From the NCBI GenBank assembly GCA_030531085.1, contig JAUNOM010000001.1, positions 62,001-126,000 on the forward strand: a stretch of DNA of 64,000 nucleotides. The letters run 5' to 3'. The translations under genes were made by a program, and so were the position numbers. Of this stretch, positions 19,099 through 29,688 are shown piece after piece; within the stretch, counting starts at the first letter, position 1, and every line of letters begins with the position of its first letter. The DNA is from Prevotellaceae bacterium. GTDB lineage: Bacteria; Bacteroidota; Bacteroidia; Bacteroidales; Bacteroidaceae. Below the pieces are notes generated by a model. The model was not told where the DNA came from. It saw only the letters and a program-made list of their open reading frames with translations, and made no database searches.

Positions 19099-19130
19099 GT
19101 TGCGTGTTTCAGTTTTTTTTTGTTATTTTG
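19099..19130 (+). promoter_or_regulatory. Possible promoter of the FAS1/SusCD block
   Basis: GTTG (19099-19102), 20-nt spacer, TTATTTTG (19123-19130), which is one mismatch from TAnnTTTG. It lies about 100 nt before the first FAS1 gene. Confidence 0.35.
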
Positions 19131-19236
19131 CACATTAATTAGTGTGCGTAGTGGGTGAACTGCGTACAGACTGCTGTTAATTGCGTTCTAACTCTCTGAT
19201 AATAAATAATAAAATAACTAACTATATCAATCTTTT

Positions 19237-22143
19237 ATGAAAAAACTCATTTTATGTGCATCTCTCGTATGCCTCGGAATGATGTCGTCCTGTCAGAAGG
19301 ACGAGCTGGTTCCTGAAGGGACGAAGCCGGAATGGCTTGGCGAGAGCATCTATGAGGAGCTTCGCACCGGCAATCATCTGTCCGGTACGTTCAACACGTA
19401 CTTGAGGCTGGTTGACGATTTGGGGTACGGCGAGGTGCTCTCCAGAACTGGTAGTAAGACGATCTTCCCTGCCAATGATGAGGCTTTCGCCAGGTTCTTC
19501 CAGAACAATCCCTACGGTGTCAGCTCATACGAGCAGCTTAGTGACGGCATGAAGAAGCAGCTGCTGTACTCTTCCATGCTTGACAACGCCATGCTGGCAG
19601 GTATGCTGTCAAACGTCAGGGCGGATGACAACAATGTGAGCAGGGGCGTGGCTATGAAGCACGAGACCAACATCTCTGTCACAGACTCTGTGACTACATT
19701 GTATAACGGAGCGCAGATGCCGCAGAACAACACCTACTGGGACTACTACCGCAGCAAGGGTATCAACGTGGTGTATGACGCTACCAAGCCGATGATGATA
19801 CACTTCACACGCGAGCAGATGCTGGCTAACAACATCACCACCACAGGTGTGGACTGTGACTTCGGCATCCTGCGTGGTGAGAAGATAGGAACGGCTGTCA
19901 ACAACTCTGACACCGCATATATCTTCCAGACAAAGATTGTCAATCAGGATGTGACCTGTACCAACGGTTATGTGCATCAGGTGCGTGATGTCATTGTACC
20001 TCCGGGCAATATGGCACAGGTGCTGCGTACACAGGGCAATACTAAGCTCTTCTCCCGTATCCTGGACTATCACTGTGCTCCATACTATGATTCCAAGACT
20101 ACCAACGACTATAATGCCTGGGCTCTGCAGAACGGCCGTCCTGTCGTGGACTCCATATTCCAGGTGCGTTATTTCTCACAGGCACGCTCACAGGGTAATG
20201 AGGGAAACCTGTTAGACCCGACAGGCACCTTGGTGCCAACAGAGAAGAGACTGGCCTGGGATCCGGGATGGAACCAGTACTATCCTTCCACAAATGCAGC
20301 CATGAGTCTTGCTGATGTCGGCGCTATGCTGGTGCCTACTGATGACGCTATAAAGGAGTACTTCCTGCCGGGTGGTGGTGGCGCATACTTCATTGAGCTG
20401 TATGGAAGTGCCGCCAACACCGAGGAGAACCTCCCGCAGAACCTTGACGCACTGTTCAATAATGGCAATGGCGTGCTTACACGTTTTGTGAACAACCTCA
20501 TGCTGAACTCTTTCAACAGCTATGTGCCAAGTAAGTTCGGAACAATAACAAACCAGGGCTCCGGTGACTTCATGGGACTTACCAAGGACAACCTGCAGGT
20601 TACGGACGGCAAGTATGACGTGGTGGTTGCCAATAACGGTGTGATATATAAGTTGAGTGCCATGGTTGCTCCTGATGAGTACCAGTCAGTGATTGGTCCG
20701 GCACTTACATATCCTGATATGTCTGTCATGGGATACTTCTCTAACGATAAGACATCCGGTTCCACACAGTCCATCTTCGGCGCGGATATGTACTACTACC
20801 TCATGGCTATGAAGGCAAACTACCTCTACTTCATACCATCGGACGAAGCCATGAAGCACTGTTTCATCGACCCCATCTCACTTGGTACAGCAAGGCCACG
20901 CGCCCTGGCATTCTACTCTCATGTGGAGACAATACCCGGAACAGAGCGTACACAGACACTGTATGGCGTGAAGATGCATGACTTCAACATCGAGACGGGC
21001 GAGATTTCCGCCACTCCGTACGACGAGAGTGTCACGAACATTGTGACGAGCAACAACACATCCGCATACGCCTCACAGGTCTATGACCTCCTTAACTACA
21101 ACACTGTGGTGCTTGACGAGAATGAGGAGATTGAGAATGAGTATTACCTTACAAAGCATGGCGGTGCGATACGCATCACAGACTTTAGGGAAAACGGTGG
21201 CGTGTACTCCGGTACAGTAGCAGGCGGCGCGCAGATAGACAACGGCGTGACTCCTGCAAGGATAGAGCAGGGATGGAAGGAGAAGAACGGCTGGGCCTTC
21301 AGGCTTGACAACGTTATACAGCCCGCCATCATCAGTGTCAACTCACTGCTCAACAAGAACGAGGACCGTTTTGAGTCTTTCTTGAATTTGTGTGCCGTCT
21401 TTGACGATACTGACCTTATGGAATGGGCTGGCATAAGCGGTTCTGCCGGAGAGACGGGCGGTACAGCACCACAGCAGAGATACATTGTCTTCAACGGTAA
21501 GGGAGGCAAGGCGCTTGACTTGAATGTGAACTTCTTCAACGGATACAACTATACCTTCTATGCTCCAAATGAGACCGCTATGGAGAAGGCGTTTGAGATG
21601 GGACTGCCAAAGTCAGAGGACCTTACTGCCATATATGAGAAGTATGCCGACAATGAGGATAACTTTGCAGAGGACGAGGTGCAGGAGGCAAAGGCCGAGC
21701 TGCTGAATAAGCTGAATGCGGTGCGCGCGTTCATACGCTATCATTTCCAGAACAACTCAGTATTTGCTGACAAGAATGTTCCAAGGACGACTTACCAGTC
21801 CATGTACTCTTCAGAACTGGGTATTCCTGTGAATATCGTGGTGGAGAGCCATAATGGAAGACTGACGGTGAAGGACAATGCGCAGAACGAGATTGTGGTT
21901 GACGCTAACAACTCTGCCAGACTGTCTAACAAGATGACACGTGACTATGAGTTCGACACCACTAAGGAGAATGCAAAGTCTATCGCGGTTTCTTCATTTG
22001 CCGTGGTTCATGAGCTGGACAGGCCACTCTGCTTTAATGCGAATAACCGCTATGACTCACAGTGGAGTACTCTTACAGCAAGAAAGGCCGCTGCGAGGAA
22101 CTATTCACAACTTGTAAAAATGGCTAATAACTTAAAAGACTAA
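19237..22143 (+). CDS. Lipoprotein with about four fasciclin (FAS1) domains
   Basis: The 968-residue protein starts with a lipoprotein signal (hydrophobic core then MMSSC, Cys19 or so). FAS1 H1-type strands recur: KTIFPANDEAF (about 73), MLVPTDDAI (about 365), YFIPSDEAM (about 534) and YTFYAPNETAM (about 769), each followed roughly 150-200 residues later by an H2-type segment such as NGYVHQVRDVIVPP or HGGAIRITDF. This indicates four FAS1 repeats, the first two being the clearest. FAS1 domains mediate adhesion or ligand binding at surfaces. It is the first gene of a seven-gene block and is only 5 nt from the next SusC, so it probably forms part of that outer-membrane complex, on the surface side. 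Confidence 0.85.
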   Translation: MKKLILCASLVCLGMMSSCQKDELVPEGTKPEWLGESIYEELRTGNHLSGTFNTYLRLVDDLGYGEVLSRTGSKTIFPANDEAFARFFQNNPYGVSSYEQLSDGMKKQLLYSSMLDNAMLAGMLSNVRADDNNVSRGVAMKHETNISVTDSVTTLYNGAQMPQNNTYWDYYRSKGINVVYDATKPMMIHFTREQMLANNITTTGVDCDFGILRGEKIGTAVNNSDTAYIFQTKIVNQDVTCTNGYVHQVRDVIVPPGNMAQVLRTQGNTKLFSRILDYHCAPYYDSKTTNDYNAWALQNGRPVVDSIFQVRYFSQARSQGNEGNLLDPTGTLVPTEKRLAWDPGWNQYYPSTNAAMSLADVGAMLVPTDDAIKEYFLPGGGGAYFIELYGSAANTEENLPQNLDALFNNGNGVLTRFVNNLMLNSFNSYVPSKFGTITNQGSGDFMGLTKDNLQVTDGKYDVVVANNGVIYKLSAMVAPDEYQSVIGPALTYPDMSVMGYFSNDKTSGSTQSIFGADMYYYLMAMKANYLYFIPSDEAMKHCFIDPISLGTARPRALAFYSHVETIPGTERTQTLYGVKMHDFNIETGEISATPYDESVTNIVTSNNTSAYASQVYDLLNYNTVVLDENEEIENEYYLTKHGGAIRITDFRENGGVYSGTVAGGAQIDNGVTPARIEQGWKEKNGWAFRLDNVIQPAIISVNSLLNKNEDRFESFLNLCAVFDDTDLMEWAGISGSAGETGGTAPQQRYIVFNGKGGKALDLNVNFFNGYNYTFYAPNETAMEKAFEMGLPKSEDLTAIYEKYADNEDNFAEDEVQEAKAELLNKLNAVRAFIRYHFQNNSVFADKNVPRTTYQSMYSSELGIPVNIVVESHNGRLTVKDNAQNEIVVDANNSARLSNKMTRDYEFDTTKENAKSIAVSSFAVVHELDRPLCFNANNRYDSQWSTLTARKAAARNYSQLVKMANNLKD

Positions 22144-22148
22144 ATACT

Positions 22149-25100
22149 ATGTCAAAATCAAAAGTCCTACTGACACTTCTATTCTGTGTCCTTGCCCAGA
22201 TTGGCATGGCGCAGAGTAGGGTCATATCAGGTACGGTAGAAGACTCCATGGGCCCTATAATGCTTGCAAACGTTACGGAGCGTGATGCTAATAACCGTAT
22301 TGTAAGTGCTGTACAGACTGATATGATGGGTAACTTCTCTATGGAGATAAAGAGCCCGAAGAATAAACTTGTCATCTCATACGTGGGTAGCAAGACAAAG
22401 ACCATCACCATCGGTGACCAGACAACCTTTGCCATCAAGCTGGAGGATGAGAAGACTACACTGACAGAGGTGACCGTGCGCGGACGCCGTACAAGCTCTG
22501 GCGGATTGAATATTCCTAAGAAGGAGATGACAGTGTCACAGCAGACCTTCAACCTCTCAGAGGTGGAGGGTATGGCGTTCACATCTGCCGACGAGGCTCT
22601 GCAGGGTGAGATTGCAGGTCTGGATATCGTGTCTAACTCCGGTAACCTTGGTGCGGGCACTACAATGCGTCTGCGTGGTGTGACAACAATCAATGGTAAT
22701 GCGGAGCCGCTCATCGTTGTTGATGACAAGATCTTTGACAATCCGGACGAGACATTCGACTTCACTAACGCCAATGAGGAGGAGTATGCATCCCTGCTCT
22801 CTGTGAACGTGGAGGATATCGCAAAGATTGACGTGCTCAAGGATGCCGCCGCTACAGCGGTATGGGGTTCTAAGGGTGCCAACGGTGTCATCATGATTAC
22901 AACAAAGCGTGGTAGCCGCGGTAAGCCGCGTGTGAACTTCTCCTATAAGTTCACGGGTACATGGCAGCCTAAGGGCTATGACCTGCTGAACGGTGATGAC
23001 TACACCATGCTGATGAAGGAGGAGTACTATAACCCTAACCAGTCTAACACTGCTACGGCAAACATCCGTGAGATAAACTATGACAAGTCATGGGCGGATT
23101 ACGAGAACTGGAACAACAACACCGACTGGGTGGACGCTGTGACAAAGTTCGGTGCCATGCACTCATGGAACCTTAACATAACGGGTGGTGGACAGAAGGC
23201 GCAGTTCCGTATCTCCGGTGGTTATGACCGCCAGACGGGTTCTATCATACAGCAGAAGCTGGACCGTCTATCCACACGTCTTGTGCTTGACTATAATGTG
23301 TCTGACCGCATACGTTTCTCTACAAACTTCGCTCTGACATATACTGACAACCTTCAGAATTATGCAAAGCTGCTGGACATCGCGCAGAAGATGGCGCCGA
23401 ATATGGCCATATACCGTCAGACTGCGGATGGAATGGATACTAATGACTTCTATATCATGAGCCCGCAGGGTACTCTGAACGGTAACACTCCTTATACTGG
23501 CAACTACTCTTCATACGAGCTGCGTTCTATTCGCTCATTGGGTAATCCTATAGCTTATTCAGAGCTGGCATGGAAGAAGGACCAGACATACCGTATCACT
23601 CCTGACTTCCAGATTAAGTATGAGCTTCTCGGCACTGGCAGTGACCAGCACCGTCTGACATTCAACGGACGTGTGGACTTTGATATCTACGCGCGTTCTG
23701 TGCCTGCGTATTGCGCTGCCGGCGTGTCTACAATGAGATGGGCCGATGACTTCGGATACAACACAAGTGAGACCAGTGAGAGCAACCGCCTGAAGATTGG
23801 TGCGCGCGCGGAGTTTATCTTCACTCCTTATTTCAAGAATCAGGATCTTTCACTTACTATGCTGGGACGTTATGAGATGTCCACACAGCACAGCACTTCA
23901 CAGTTCGTGCGTCAGTACCTGCTGCCCGATGGCATAACATCATCAACGTCAACGGGCGCGATACCGTATAGTGACAAGGTTAACGGTCTGAGCAGTGGCA
24001 ACAGTAAGGCTAACTCACAGAACTTCATATTCAATACGCACTTCTCATACAAGGGAATGTATAACATCGGCTTCTCTCTGCGTGCGGACGGTGACTCTAA
24101 GTTCGGTCCTAAGCAGAAGTGGGCATACTTCCCTGGTGTGTCACTGCGTTACAACATCTCTGACGAGAAGTTCTTTGAGCCTATGAGAAAGATGGTGTCA
24201 ATGCTCGGTCTGCGTGCCTCATGGGGTATCGTGGGTAAGGCGCCGGATGCGGACTACCTTTTCTATAATACATATAAGACATCTGGCAGCTACTTTGGAG
24301 AGCAGGCTGCGGTGATGGATGGACTGAAGCTGGATGATCTGCGTTGGGAGAAGACTACTTCATATAACCTTGGCTTCAACCTTGCTTTCCTGAACGACAT
24401 CATCGAGGTGGACTTTGACTATTATCACAAGGACACAAAGGATCTGCTGCAGAAGGATGTGGCAATTCCTTCAACTACCGGTTATGCGAAACTGGCATAT
24501 CAGAATGTGGGCAGCATGACCAATGAGGGTTGGGAGATCAATGTCAGCGCTAAGAAGTTCATCAAGGTCGGCAAGTTCTCTGTAAGCGCCGGTGTGAACC
24601 TGGCACAGAACTATAATGAGATTACAGAGATGGACCAGCGTGTGCTTGACGCCATCAACTCTGACTGGACTGCCACAAGCCGTGGCACATACCAGAACCG
24701 CATACAGGTGGGTAATCCTCTCGGTTCTATATATGGCTACCGCTACAAGGGTGTGTACCAGTATACTTACGACTATCTCACAAACCTGAGAACAGAGAAG
24801 GGCTGGACTACAGACCAGTTTGAGAGCAACATCAACCAGATGCTGGCAGAGGGTAAGACAATGCCGGTTGTCGTTGGTGCGGACGGCAAGGTCATCATGC
24901 AGGCTAACGGACTGCCGCAGAGAATGGTGTATAACTTCAATGACGGTTCTTCTACATACCAGTTCCAGGGTGGTGACGCCATTTATGAGGATATCAACCA
25001 CGATGGACAGATTAACAGCCTTGATATAGTTTATCTTGGCAACTGTATGCCTAAGATTAGCGGTGGCTTTAACTTCACATTCCAGTATGGACAGTGGAGC

Positions 25101-25550
25101 CTGAAGACACGTTTCATGTTCCGTGCGGGCAATAAGGTTATCAACATGGCACGCCGTGACCTTGAGAATATGTCAACTGCATACAACCAGTGCTCTACAG
25201 TGAACTACCGTTGGCGTAAGGATGGTGACGTGACAATGATACCACGCGCTATCTTTGTATACAATGACAACTCTGCCTACAACTATCAGGGATCAGACCG
25301 CTTCGTTGAGGATGGCTCATTCCTGCGCTTCCAGAACCTGCAGATTGGTTATACATTCCCGAAGAAGGAACTGAAGAAGTGGGGCCTGAACCAGTTGCAG
25401 TTCTATGTGACTATGAACAACCTCTTCTGCTGGACCAAGTACTCTGGTGTAGACCCTGAGATCTCTACAGGCGGATGGGGACTGGCTGAGGACAAGTCTC
25501 AGACACCGCGCTCCAAGTCATTCACTGCTAACATCAACATCGGATTCTAA
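22149..25550 (+). CDS. SusC/RagA-family TonB-dependent transporter (1)
   Basis: Outer-membrane beta-barrel importing oligomers with energy from TonB. The 1133-residue protein has a signal peptide (about 1-21, ending MAQ), a carboxypeptidase-regulatory-like beta-sandwich (about 24-105, starting SRVISGTVED), a plug domain (about 130-250; GTTMRLRGVTTINGNAEPLIVVDD is typical, with the ANGVIMITTKRG end), and a long barrel ending in the aromatic-rich segment NINIGF. No STN signalling domain is present, which fits the absence of an ECF/anti-sigma pair. It is followed 12 nt later by its SusD partner. Confidence 0.94.
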   Translation: MSKSKVLLTLLFCVLAQIGMAQSRVISGTVEDSMGPIMLANVTERDANNRIVSAVQTDMMGNFSMEIKSPKNKLVISYVGSKTKTITIGDQTTFAIKLEDEKTTLTEVTVRGRRTSSGGLNIPKKEMTVSQQTFNLSEVEGMAFTSADEALQGEIAGLDIVSNSGNLGAGTTMRLRGVTTINGNAEPLIVVDDKIFDNPDETFDFTNANEEEYASLLSVNVEDIAKIDVLKDAAATAVWGSKGANGVIMITTKRGSRGKPRVNFSYKFTGTWQPKGYDLLNGDDYTMLMKEEYYNPNQSNTATANIREINYDKSWADYENWNNNTDWVDAVTKFGAMHSWNLNITGGGQKAQFRISGGYDRQTGSIIQQKLDRLSTRLVLDYNVSDRIRFSTNFALTYTDNLQNYAKLLDIAQKMAPNMAIYRQTADGMDTNDFYIMSPQGTLNGNTPYTGNYSSYELRSIRSLGNPIAYSELAWKKDQTYRITPDFQIKYELLGTGSDQHRLTFNGRVDFDIYARSVPAYCAAGVSTMRWADDFGYNTSETSESNRLKIGARAEFIFTPYFKNQDLSLTMLGRYEMSTQHSTSQFVRQYLLPDGITSSTSTGAIPYSDKVNGLSSGNSKANSQNFIFNTHFSYKGMYNIGFSLRADGDSKFGPKQKWAYFPGVSLRYNISDEKFFEPMRKMVSMLGLRASWGIVGKAPDADYLFYNTYKTSGSYFGEQAAVMDGLKLDDLRWEKTTSYNLGFNLAFLNDIIEVDFDYYHKDTKDLLQKDVAIPSTTGYAKLAYQNVGSMTNEGWEINVSAKKFIKVGKFSVSAGVNLAQNYNEITEMDQRVLDAINSDWTATSRGTYQNRIQVGNPLGSIYGYRYKGVYQYTYDYLTNLRTEKGWTTDQFESNINQMLAEGKTMPVVVGADGKVIMQANGLPQRMVYNFNDGSSTYQFQGGDAIYEDINHDGQINSLDIVYLGNCMPKISGGFNFTFQYGQWSLKTRFMFRAGNKVINMARRDLENMSTAYNQCSTVNYRWRKDGDVTMIPRAIFVYNDNSAYNYQGSDRFVEDGSFLRFQNLQIGYTFPKKELKKWGLNQLQFYVTMNNLFCWTKYSGVDPEISTGGWGLAEDKSQTPRSKSFTANINIGF

Positions 25551-25562
25551 AAAGACAAACTC

Positions 25563-27458
25563 ATGAAGAAAATATTATCAGTCATATTAGCAAGTTTTGC
25601 CATGGTGTCCTGTGTTGACACTGTACTCCTTCCGGACGATAAGACGGTGGAGGAAGATTTCTGGCAGACAAAGAGTGACGTGACGCAGATGATTAACGGA
25701 GCGTATGCTTCAATGGCGAGCTCTAATATACAGCAGCGCCTTCTCATCTGGACGTCACGCTCAGACGAGCTTAATGTAAACTCCGCTCTGAACAACAGTA
25801 ATCTTAATCAGATTAATTCTGCGAATATTCAGACCACTAATGGGTACAGCAGTTGGGGAGACCTGTATACTGTCATCAACAACTGTAACCTTGTGATCAG
25901 CAAGTCTGCGGATGTGATGGATATAGACCCTAACTATCTCGAGGGTGATCATCTGAACAGTGTCGCACAGATGAAAGCACTGCGCTCACTGTGTTATTTC
26001 TATCTCATACGCGTATTCCGTGACGTGCCACTTATTCTGGAGCCGTATAAGGAAAGCTCACAGGATATGAACGTGCCGCAGTCTGCTCCAAGTGTTGTAT
26101 TGGACCAGATCATAGCCGACCTTGAGGAGGTGAAGGACCATGCCTTGTCTACACAGACTGTCAGTGGATGGCAGCGTAACGGATATTTCACCCGTGACGG
26201 CGTGTATGCGCTGCTTGCGGATGTGTATTTGTGGAAGGCCTCCGTATATAATGACGAGGCAAGCTATGACAAGTGCATACAGTGCTGTAACGTGATACGT
26301 AAAGATAGAAGCACCCTCTTCGGCGGCATTTCATCACCACTTAGTCTTGATGATGACGGCTTCAATCTTATCACTTATGGTAATTATAGCACGATTTTCA
26401 TTCCATCTTCCAATAATAGCAGTGAGTCTCTGTTCCAGATACAGAATACAGACAATACCGGTATATGCAATGTGTTCTTTAAGTATAAGAAGGATGTAAG
26501 AACTCCGCAGCCTTACTATTATACCAGTGAGGTATATGCAAAGATAGGAAATGGAGATAACTTCGTCTTCAATCATGACAACTACAAGCATGATGTGCGC
26601 GGATTTGCAAGTATATGCAGCTTCAATGCTTCATCCGATGAGGGTTTCCTTATCCGCAAGAATATAGCTAATACTCCTTTTAATGCAGCAACAAGCGGAG
26701 AGATGACTTCCGTGCCTGCATTTGATAGAAATTATGATGGCTTTGCACAGAACTTTGTCATATACCGTGCTACGGATGTGATGCTGATGAAGGCAGAGGC
26801 TCTTGTACAGAAGGCAAGGCTGCATCATGATAACAATGTGGCTCTGCTTGACCAGATTGCAGCGGCTACTGATGAGGCACAGAGGCGTGAGCTTGCTGAC
26901 AGGCTGCTTGAGGTCAACAAGACAATATCCCAGCTTAATGTCACCGCTGCGCGTCAGGTGCAGATTGTGGCTACACGTGCGCTTAATGACATTACGCTTG
27001 TTAACAGTCTTGTAGACTCTACAAGCTACAAGGTGTCTGATGCTCCATTCGACGGCAATGATCTCACTGCGTTTGTAAACAGACAGGTTAACACCTTCAA
27101 CTCTTTTGAGGTGACGGCAATGAATCTGGAGACTCTGGTGATGAATGAGCGTGCACGTGAGCTGTGCTTTGAGGGTAAGCGCTGGTTTGATATGCTGCGT
27201 TATAACTATCGTCATGTTACAGGCGTTAATTACAGTACCATACTTGGACAGATGGGAGGTAATTTCGTAAGGAACTATGACGAAATGCTGAAGCTCATAG
27301 CACGCAAGTACACATCAGGCGGCGGATCTGCTGTCACAGCAAAGATGCCGACAGAACCTTATCTGTATATGCCTATACTGCAGAGTGAGATGGATGTCAA
27401 TCCTGCTCTTATTCAGAATCCTGTTTATACGGATGGCGGTACAACAGAAAAGAACTAA
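25563..27458 (+). CDS. SusD/RagB-family outer-membrane lipoprotein (1)
   Basis: Glycan or peptide-binding lid of the SusC transporter. The 631-residue protein has a lipoprotein signal (MVSC, Cys near residue 18), the SusD-type N-terminal TPR helices (DDKTVEEDFWQTKSDVTQMINGAYASM) and the C-terminal RagB signature (MNERARELCFEGKRWFDMLRYN near residue 530). An unusual helical insertion rich in Gln/Arg (about 420-465) sits before the signature. Pairs with the upstream SusC, and is 26 nt from the next FAS1 gene. Confidence 0.94.
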   Translation: MKKILSVILASFAMVSCVDTVLLPDDKTVEEDFWQTKSDVTQMINGAYASMASSNIQQRLLIWTSRSDELNVNSALNNSNLNQINSANIQTTNGYSSWGDLYTVINNCNLVISKSADVMDIDPNYLEGDHLNSVAQMKALRSLCYFYLIRVFRDVPLILEPYKESSQDMNVPQSAPSVVLDQIIADLEEVKDHALSTQTVSGWQRNGYFTRDGVYALLADVYLWKASVYNDEASYDKCIQCCNVIRKDRSTLFGGISSPLSLDDDGFNLITYGNYSTIFIPSSNNSSESLFQIQNTDNTGICNVFFKYKKDVRTPQPYYYTSEVYAKIGNGDNFVFNHDNYKHDVRGFASICSFNASSDEGFLIRKNIANTPFNAATSGEMTSVPAFDRNYDGFAQNFVIYRATDVMLMKAEALVQKARLHHDNNVALLDQIAAATDEAQRRELADRLLEVNKTISQLNVTAARQVQIVATRALNDITLVNSLVDSTSYKVSDAPFDGNDLTAFVNRQVNTFNSFEVTAMNLETLVMNERARELCFEGKRWFDMLRYNYRHVTGVNYSTILGQMGGNFVRNYDEMLKLIARKYTSGGGSAVTAKMPTEPYLYMPILQSEMDVNPALIQNPVYTDGGTTEKN

Positions 27459-27484
27459 TAATTCAGTAAACATTGACAATCATT

Positions 27485-29659
27485 ATGAACAAGAATATAT
27501 TTAAAATAGCTCTTGGACTGGTAGTGGGTTCCGCCATGACTCTCACCTCCTGTAACAAGGAGCCGGATGAGTCAAACCTGTATACATTTACAGGTCAGAC
27601 CATTCAGGATTATCTGCAGGCTAATGACTCTATCTTCCACCAGTTCAATGTAATCATGCAGCGCTCTGGATATGACCGCATGATGGCGTCATACGGCGAG
27701 TATACCTGTTATGCTCCTGTGAACAGCGGTGTGGACAAGTACATTGACAGCCTGTACAACGACCAGGAAGCGAAAGAGCCGCATAACGGACTGACAGAGA
27801 ACAGTATCAACGGCCTTTCTGATGAGCAGTGCAGGGAGATAGCTCGCTATCACCTCTCTGCTATGAAGAACGCTTTTGTCGAGGACCTCAGCAATGCCAG
27901 TGGCAAGGAGGTGTCAACAATGATGAACACACCGTTCATATCTAAGCTGGATGATGACGGAATGGTGCGTTTCAACAATGTCGCTGTGGTAACGTCATAC
28001 GACAATGAGATGACTAACGGTTATGTGCACGTTATAGATAATGTCATACCGCGTACAACACGCCGCATATCAGAGGTCATAGAGAAGCGTCCGGAGTTCT
28101 CTCTCTTCTTCGAGGCCTTGGAGAAGTGCGGACTTCTTGACTCGCTCATGCTGGACAAGAAGACCAATGAGGATGGCTCTGAAAAGACTTATAGCCTTGA
28201 CAATATCAATGGACGTCCGGGTTCAAGCATGGCAAGCGGACAGTATTATGTGCCAAAGGAGTGTAAGATAAAGTTCACTGTGTTCGCAGAGGACAATGAT
28301 GTCTTTGCTGCTGCCGGTATCCATAACTTTGATGAACTCAAGGCAAAGTGTGTGGAGTGGTACGGTAATGCGGACCAGTGGTATGACTACCCTGGTAAGA
28401 GTGAGCATCCTATCAGCACCGGTGACGACTATGACAATACATTCAATGTAGTGAATATGTTCCTGCGTTACCATATAATAAAGGCTGGTATGTCAGTTTC
28501 CAAGCTTGTGTATGAGCGCAACCCTTCCAATGAGAACTGGAACTTCGCGTTCGGCGGTGAGCCTTTTGATTATTATGAGACGATGCTTCCTCATGCTCTG
28601 ATGAAGATTTGGCAGCCGTTGTATCAGAATACTGGTGCGACCACCAATATTTGGATCAACCGCTGGCGTGAGCACAACACATTGACCGATGAGGTTGGTA
28701 CATTCGGAAGCGAGGCTACGCACCAGATAAGGAGAACTGGCTGCATGGTGGTTCGTGCCAAGTCTAATATTCAGACCTTTAATGGATATATCCATACCAT
28801 CAATGCGCCATTGGTATATGATTATGATGTGCCTAACGGTGTGCTTCATGAGCGTTTGCGCTTTGATACAGGTTCAATGTTGTATGAGCTTATCAACAAT
28901 GATATCCGTTTTGCTACCACAGCAGAGATTGGTGCCATGAACCTTTCAAGTCCTGGTGAAGGAATTATGACACGTCTGCCGCTTGACTATTTCGACAACC
29001 TTGTCAGCTATAACACACAGACCAAGCTCTCATGGTACACACAGGGAGCATGGCGTGCATGGAATGCGGATCAGTTGTCTGGTTGGGACGAGAATGACTT
29101 TGCATTCCGTCTGCCACCGGTACCAACGGGTGACTATGAGATACGTATCATATATCCACCTATGGCGGCGGGAGGTCTGCAGCAGTACTATCTCGGTACT
29201 TCTAATAACCCGAGCTCAATGCAGCCGCTTGGCATTCCGTTTGACGCGCGATACCCGAACTCCACACTGCAGGAGGATCGTGACGCCACAGGTTATATGC
29301 TCTCTTCAGAGTTTGACGACTATGGCGTGGCATCAGACCTCGTGATGCGTAACCATGGTTATATGCGTGCGCCGGCCAGCTTCTCACGTGGTACGCTCAA
29401 CCAGATTAAGGCCCGTATATCATCACCCGATGAGCTTATACAGACAATCAGTAACTGCTGTCGTTATGAGGAGGGTTATGGTACGAGCATGATGCGTAAG
29501 ATACTTGGTGTGCGTCACTTTGAGCAGAACCAGGCATACTGGCTCCGTCTGAAGAACCTGCTTAAGGGTTATGACCAGCTTGGTTTCTCTGTTGACTTCA
29601 TTGAGCTTGTGCCTGTTGACATCGTGAACAGTCAGGACTATACTGAGGACTGGTATTAA
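27485..29659 (+). CDS. Lipoprotein with two fasciclin (FAS1) domains and a C-terminal beta-rich region
   Basis: The 724-residue protein, started at the ATG at 27485 (an in-frame ATG four codons earlier gives a poorer signal), has the lipobox LTSC. FAS1-type strands are YTCYAPVNSGV near residue 70 with the later NGYVHVIDNVIP, and KFTVFAEDNDVF near 260 with NGYIHTINAPLVYD near 430. The remaining about 250 residues carry GDYEIRIIYPPMAAGG and similar strands, possibly a ligand-binding sandwich. It is in the middle of the seven-gene block, directly after SusD (1). It may be the surface partner of one SusCD pair. Confidence 0.82.
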   Translation: MNKNIFKIALGLVVGSAMTLTSCNKEPDESNLYTFTGQTIQDYLQANDSIFHQFNVIMQRSGYDRMMASYGEYTCYAPVNSGVDKYIDSLYNDQEAKEPHNGLTENSINGLSDEQCREIARYHLSAMKNAFVEDLSNASGKEVSTMMNTPFISKLDDDGMVRFNNVAVVTSYDNEMTNGYVHVIDNVIPRTTRRISEVIEKRPEFSLFFEALEKCGLLDSLMLDKKTNEDGSEKTYSLDNINGRPGSSMASGQYYVPKECKIKFTVFAEDNDVFAAAGIHNFDELKAKCVEWYGNADQWYDYPGKSEHPISTGDDYDNTFNVVNMFLRYHIIKAGMSVSKLVYERNPSNENWNFAFGGEPFDYYETMLPHALMKIWQPLYQNTGATTNIWINRWREHNTLTDEVGTFGSEATHQIRRTGCMVVRAKSNIQTFNGYIHTINAPLVYDYDVPNGVLHERLRFDTGSMLYELINNDIRFATTAEIGAMNLSSPGEGIMTRLPLDYFDNLVSYNTQTKLSWYTQGAWRAWNADQLSGWDENDFAFRLPPVPTGDYEIRIIYPPMAAGGLQQYYLGTSNNPSSMQPLGIPFDARYPNSTLQEDRDATGYMLSSEFDDYGVASDLVMRNHGYMRAPASFSRGTLNQIKARISSPDELIQTISNCCRYEEGYGTSMMRKILGVRHFEQNQAYWLRLKNLLKGYDQLGFSVDFIELVPVDIVNSQDYTEDWY

Positions 29660-29688
29660 TAATCAGATAAAATATAACAGACATTTAT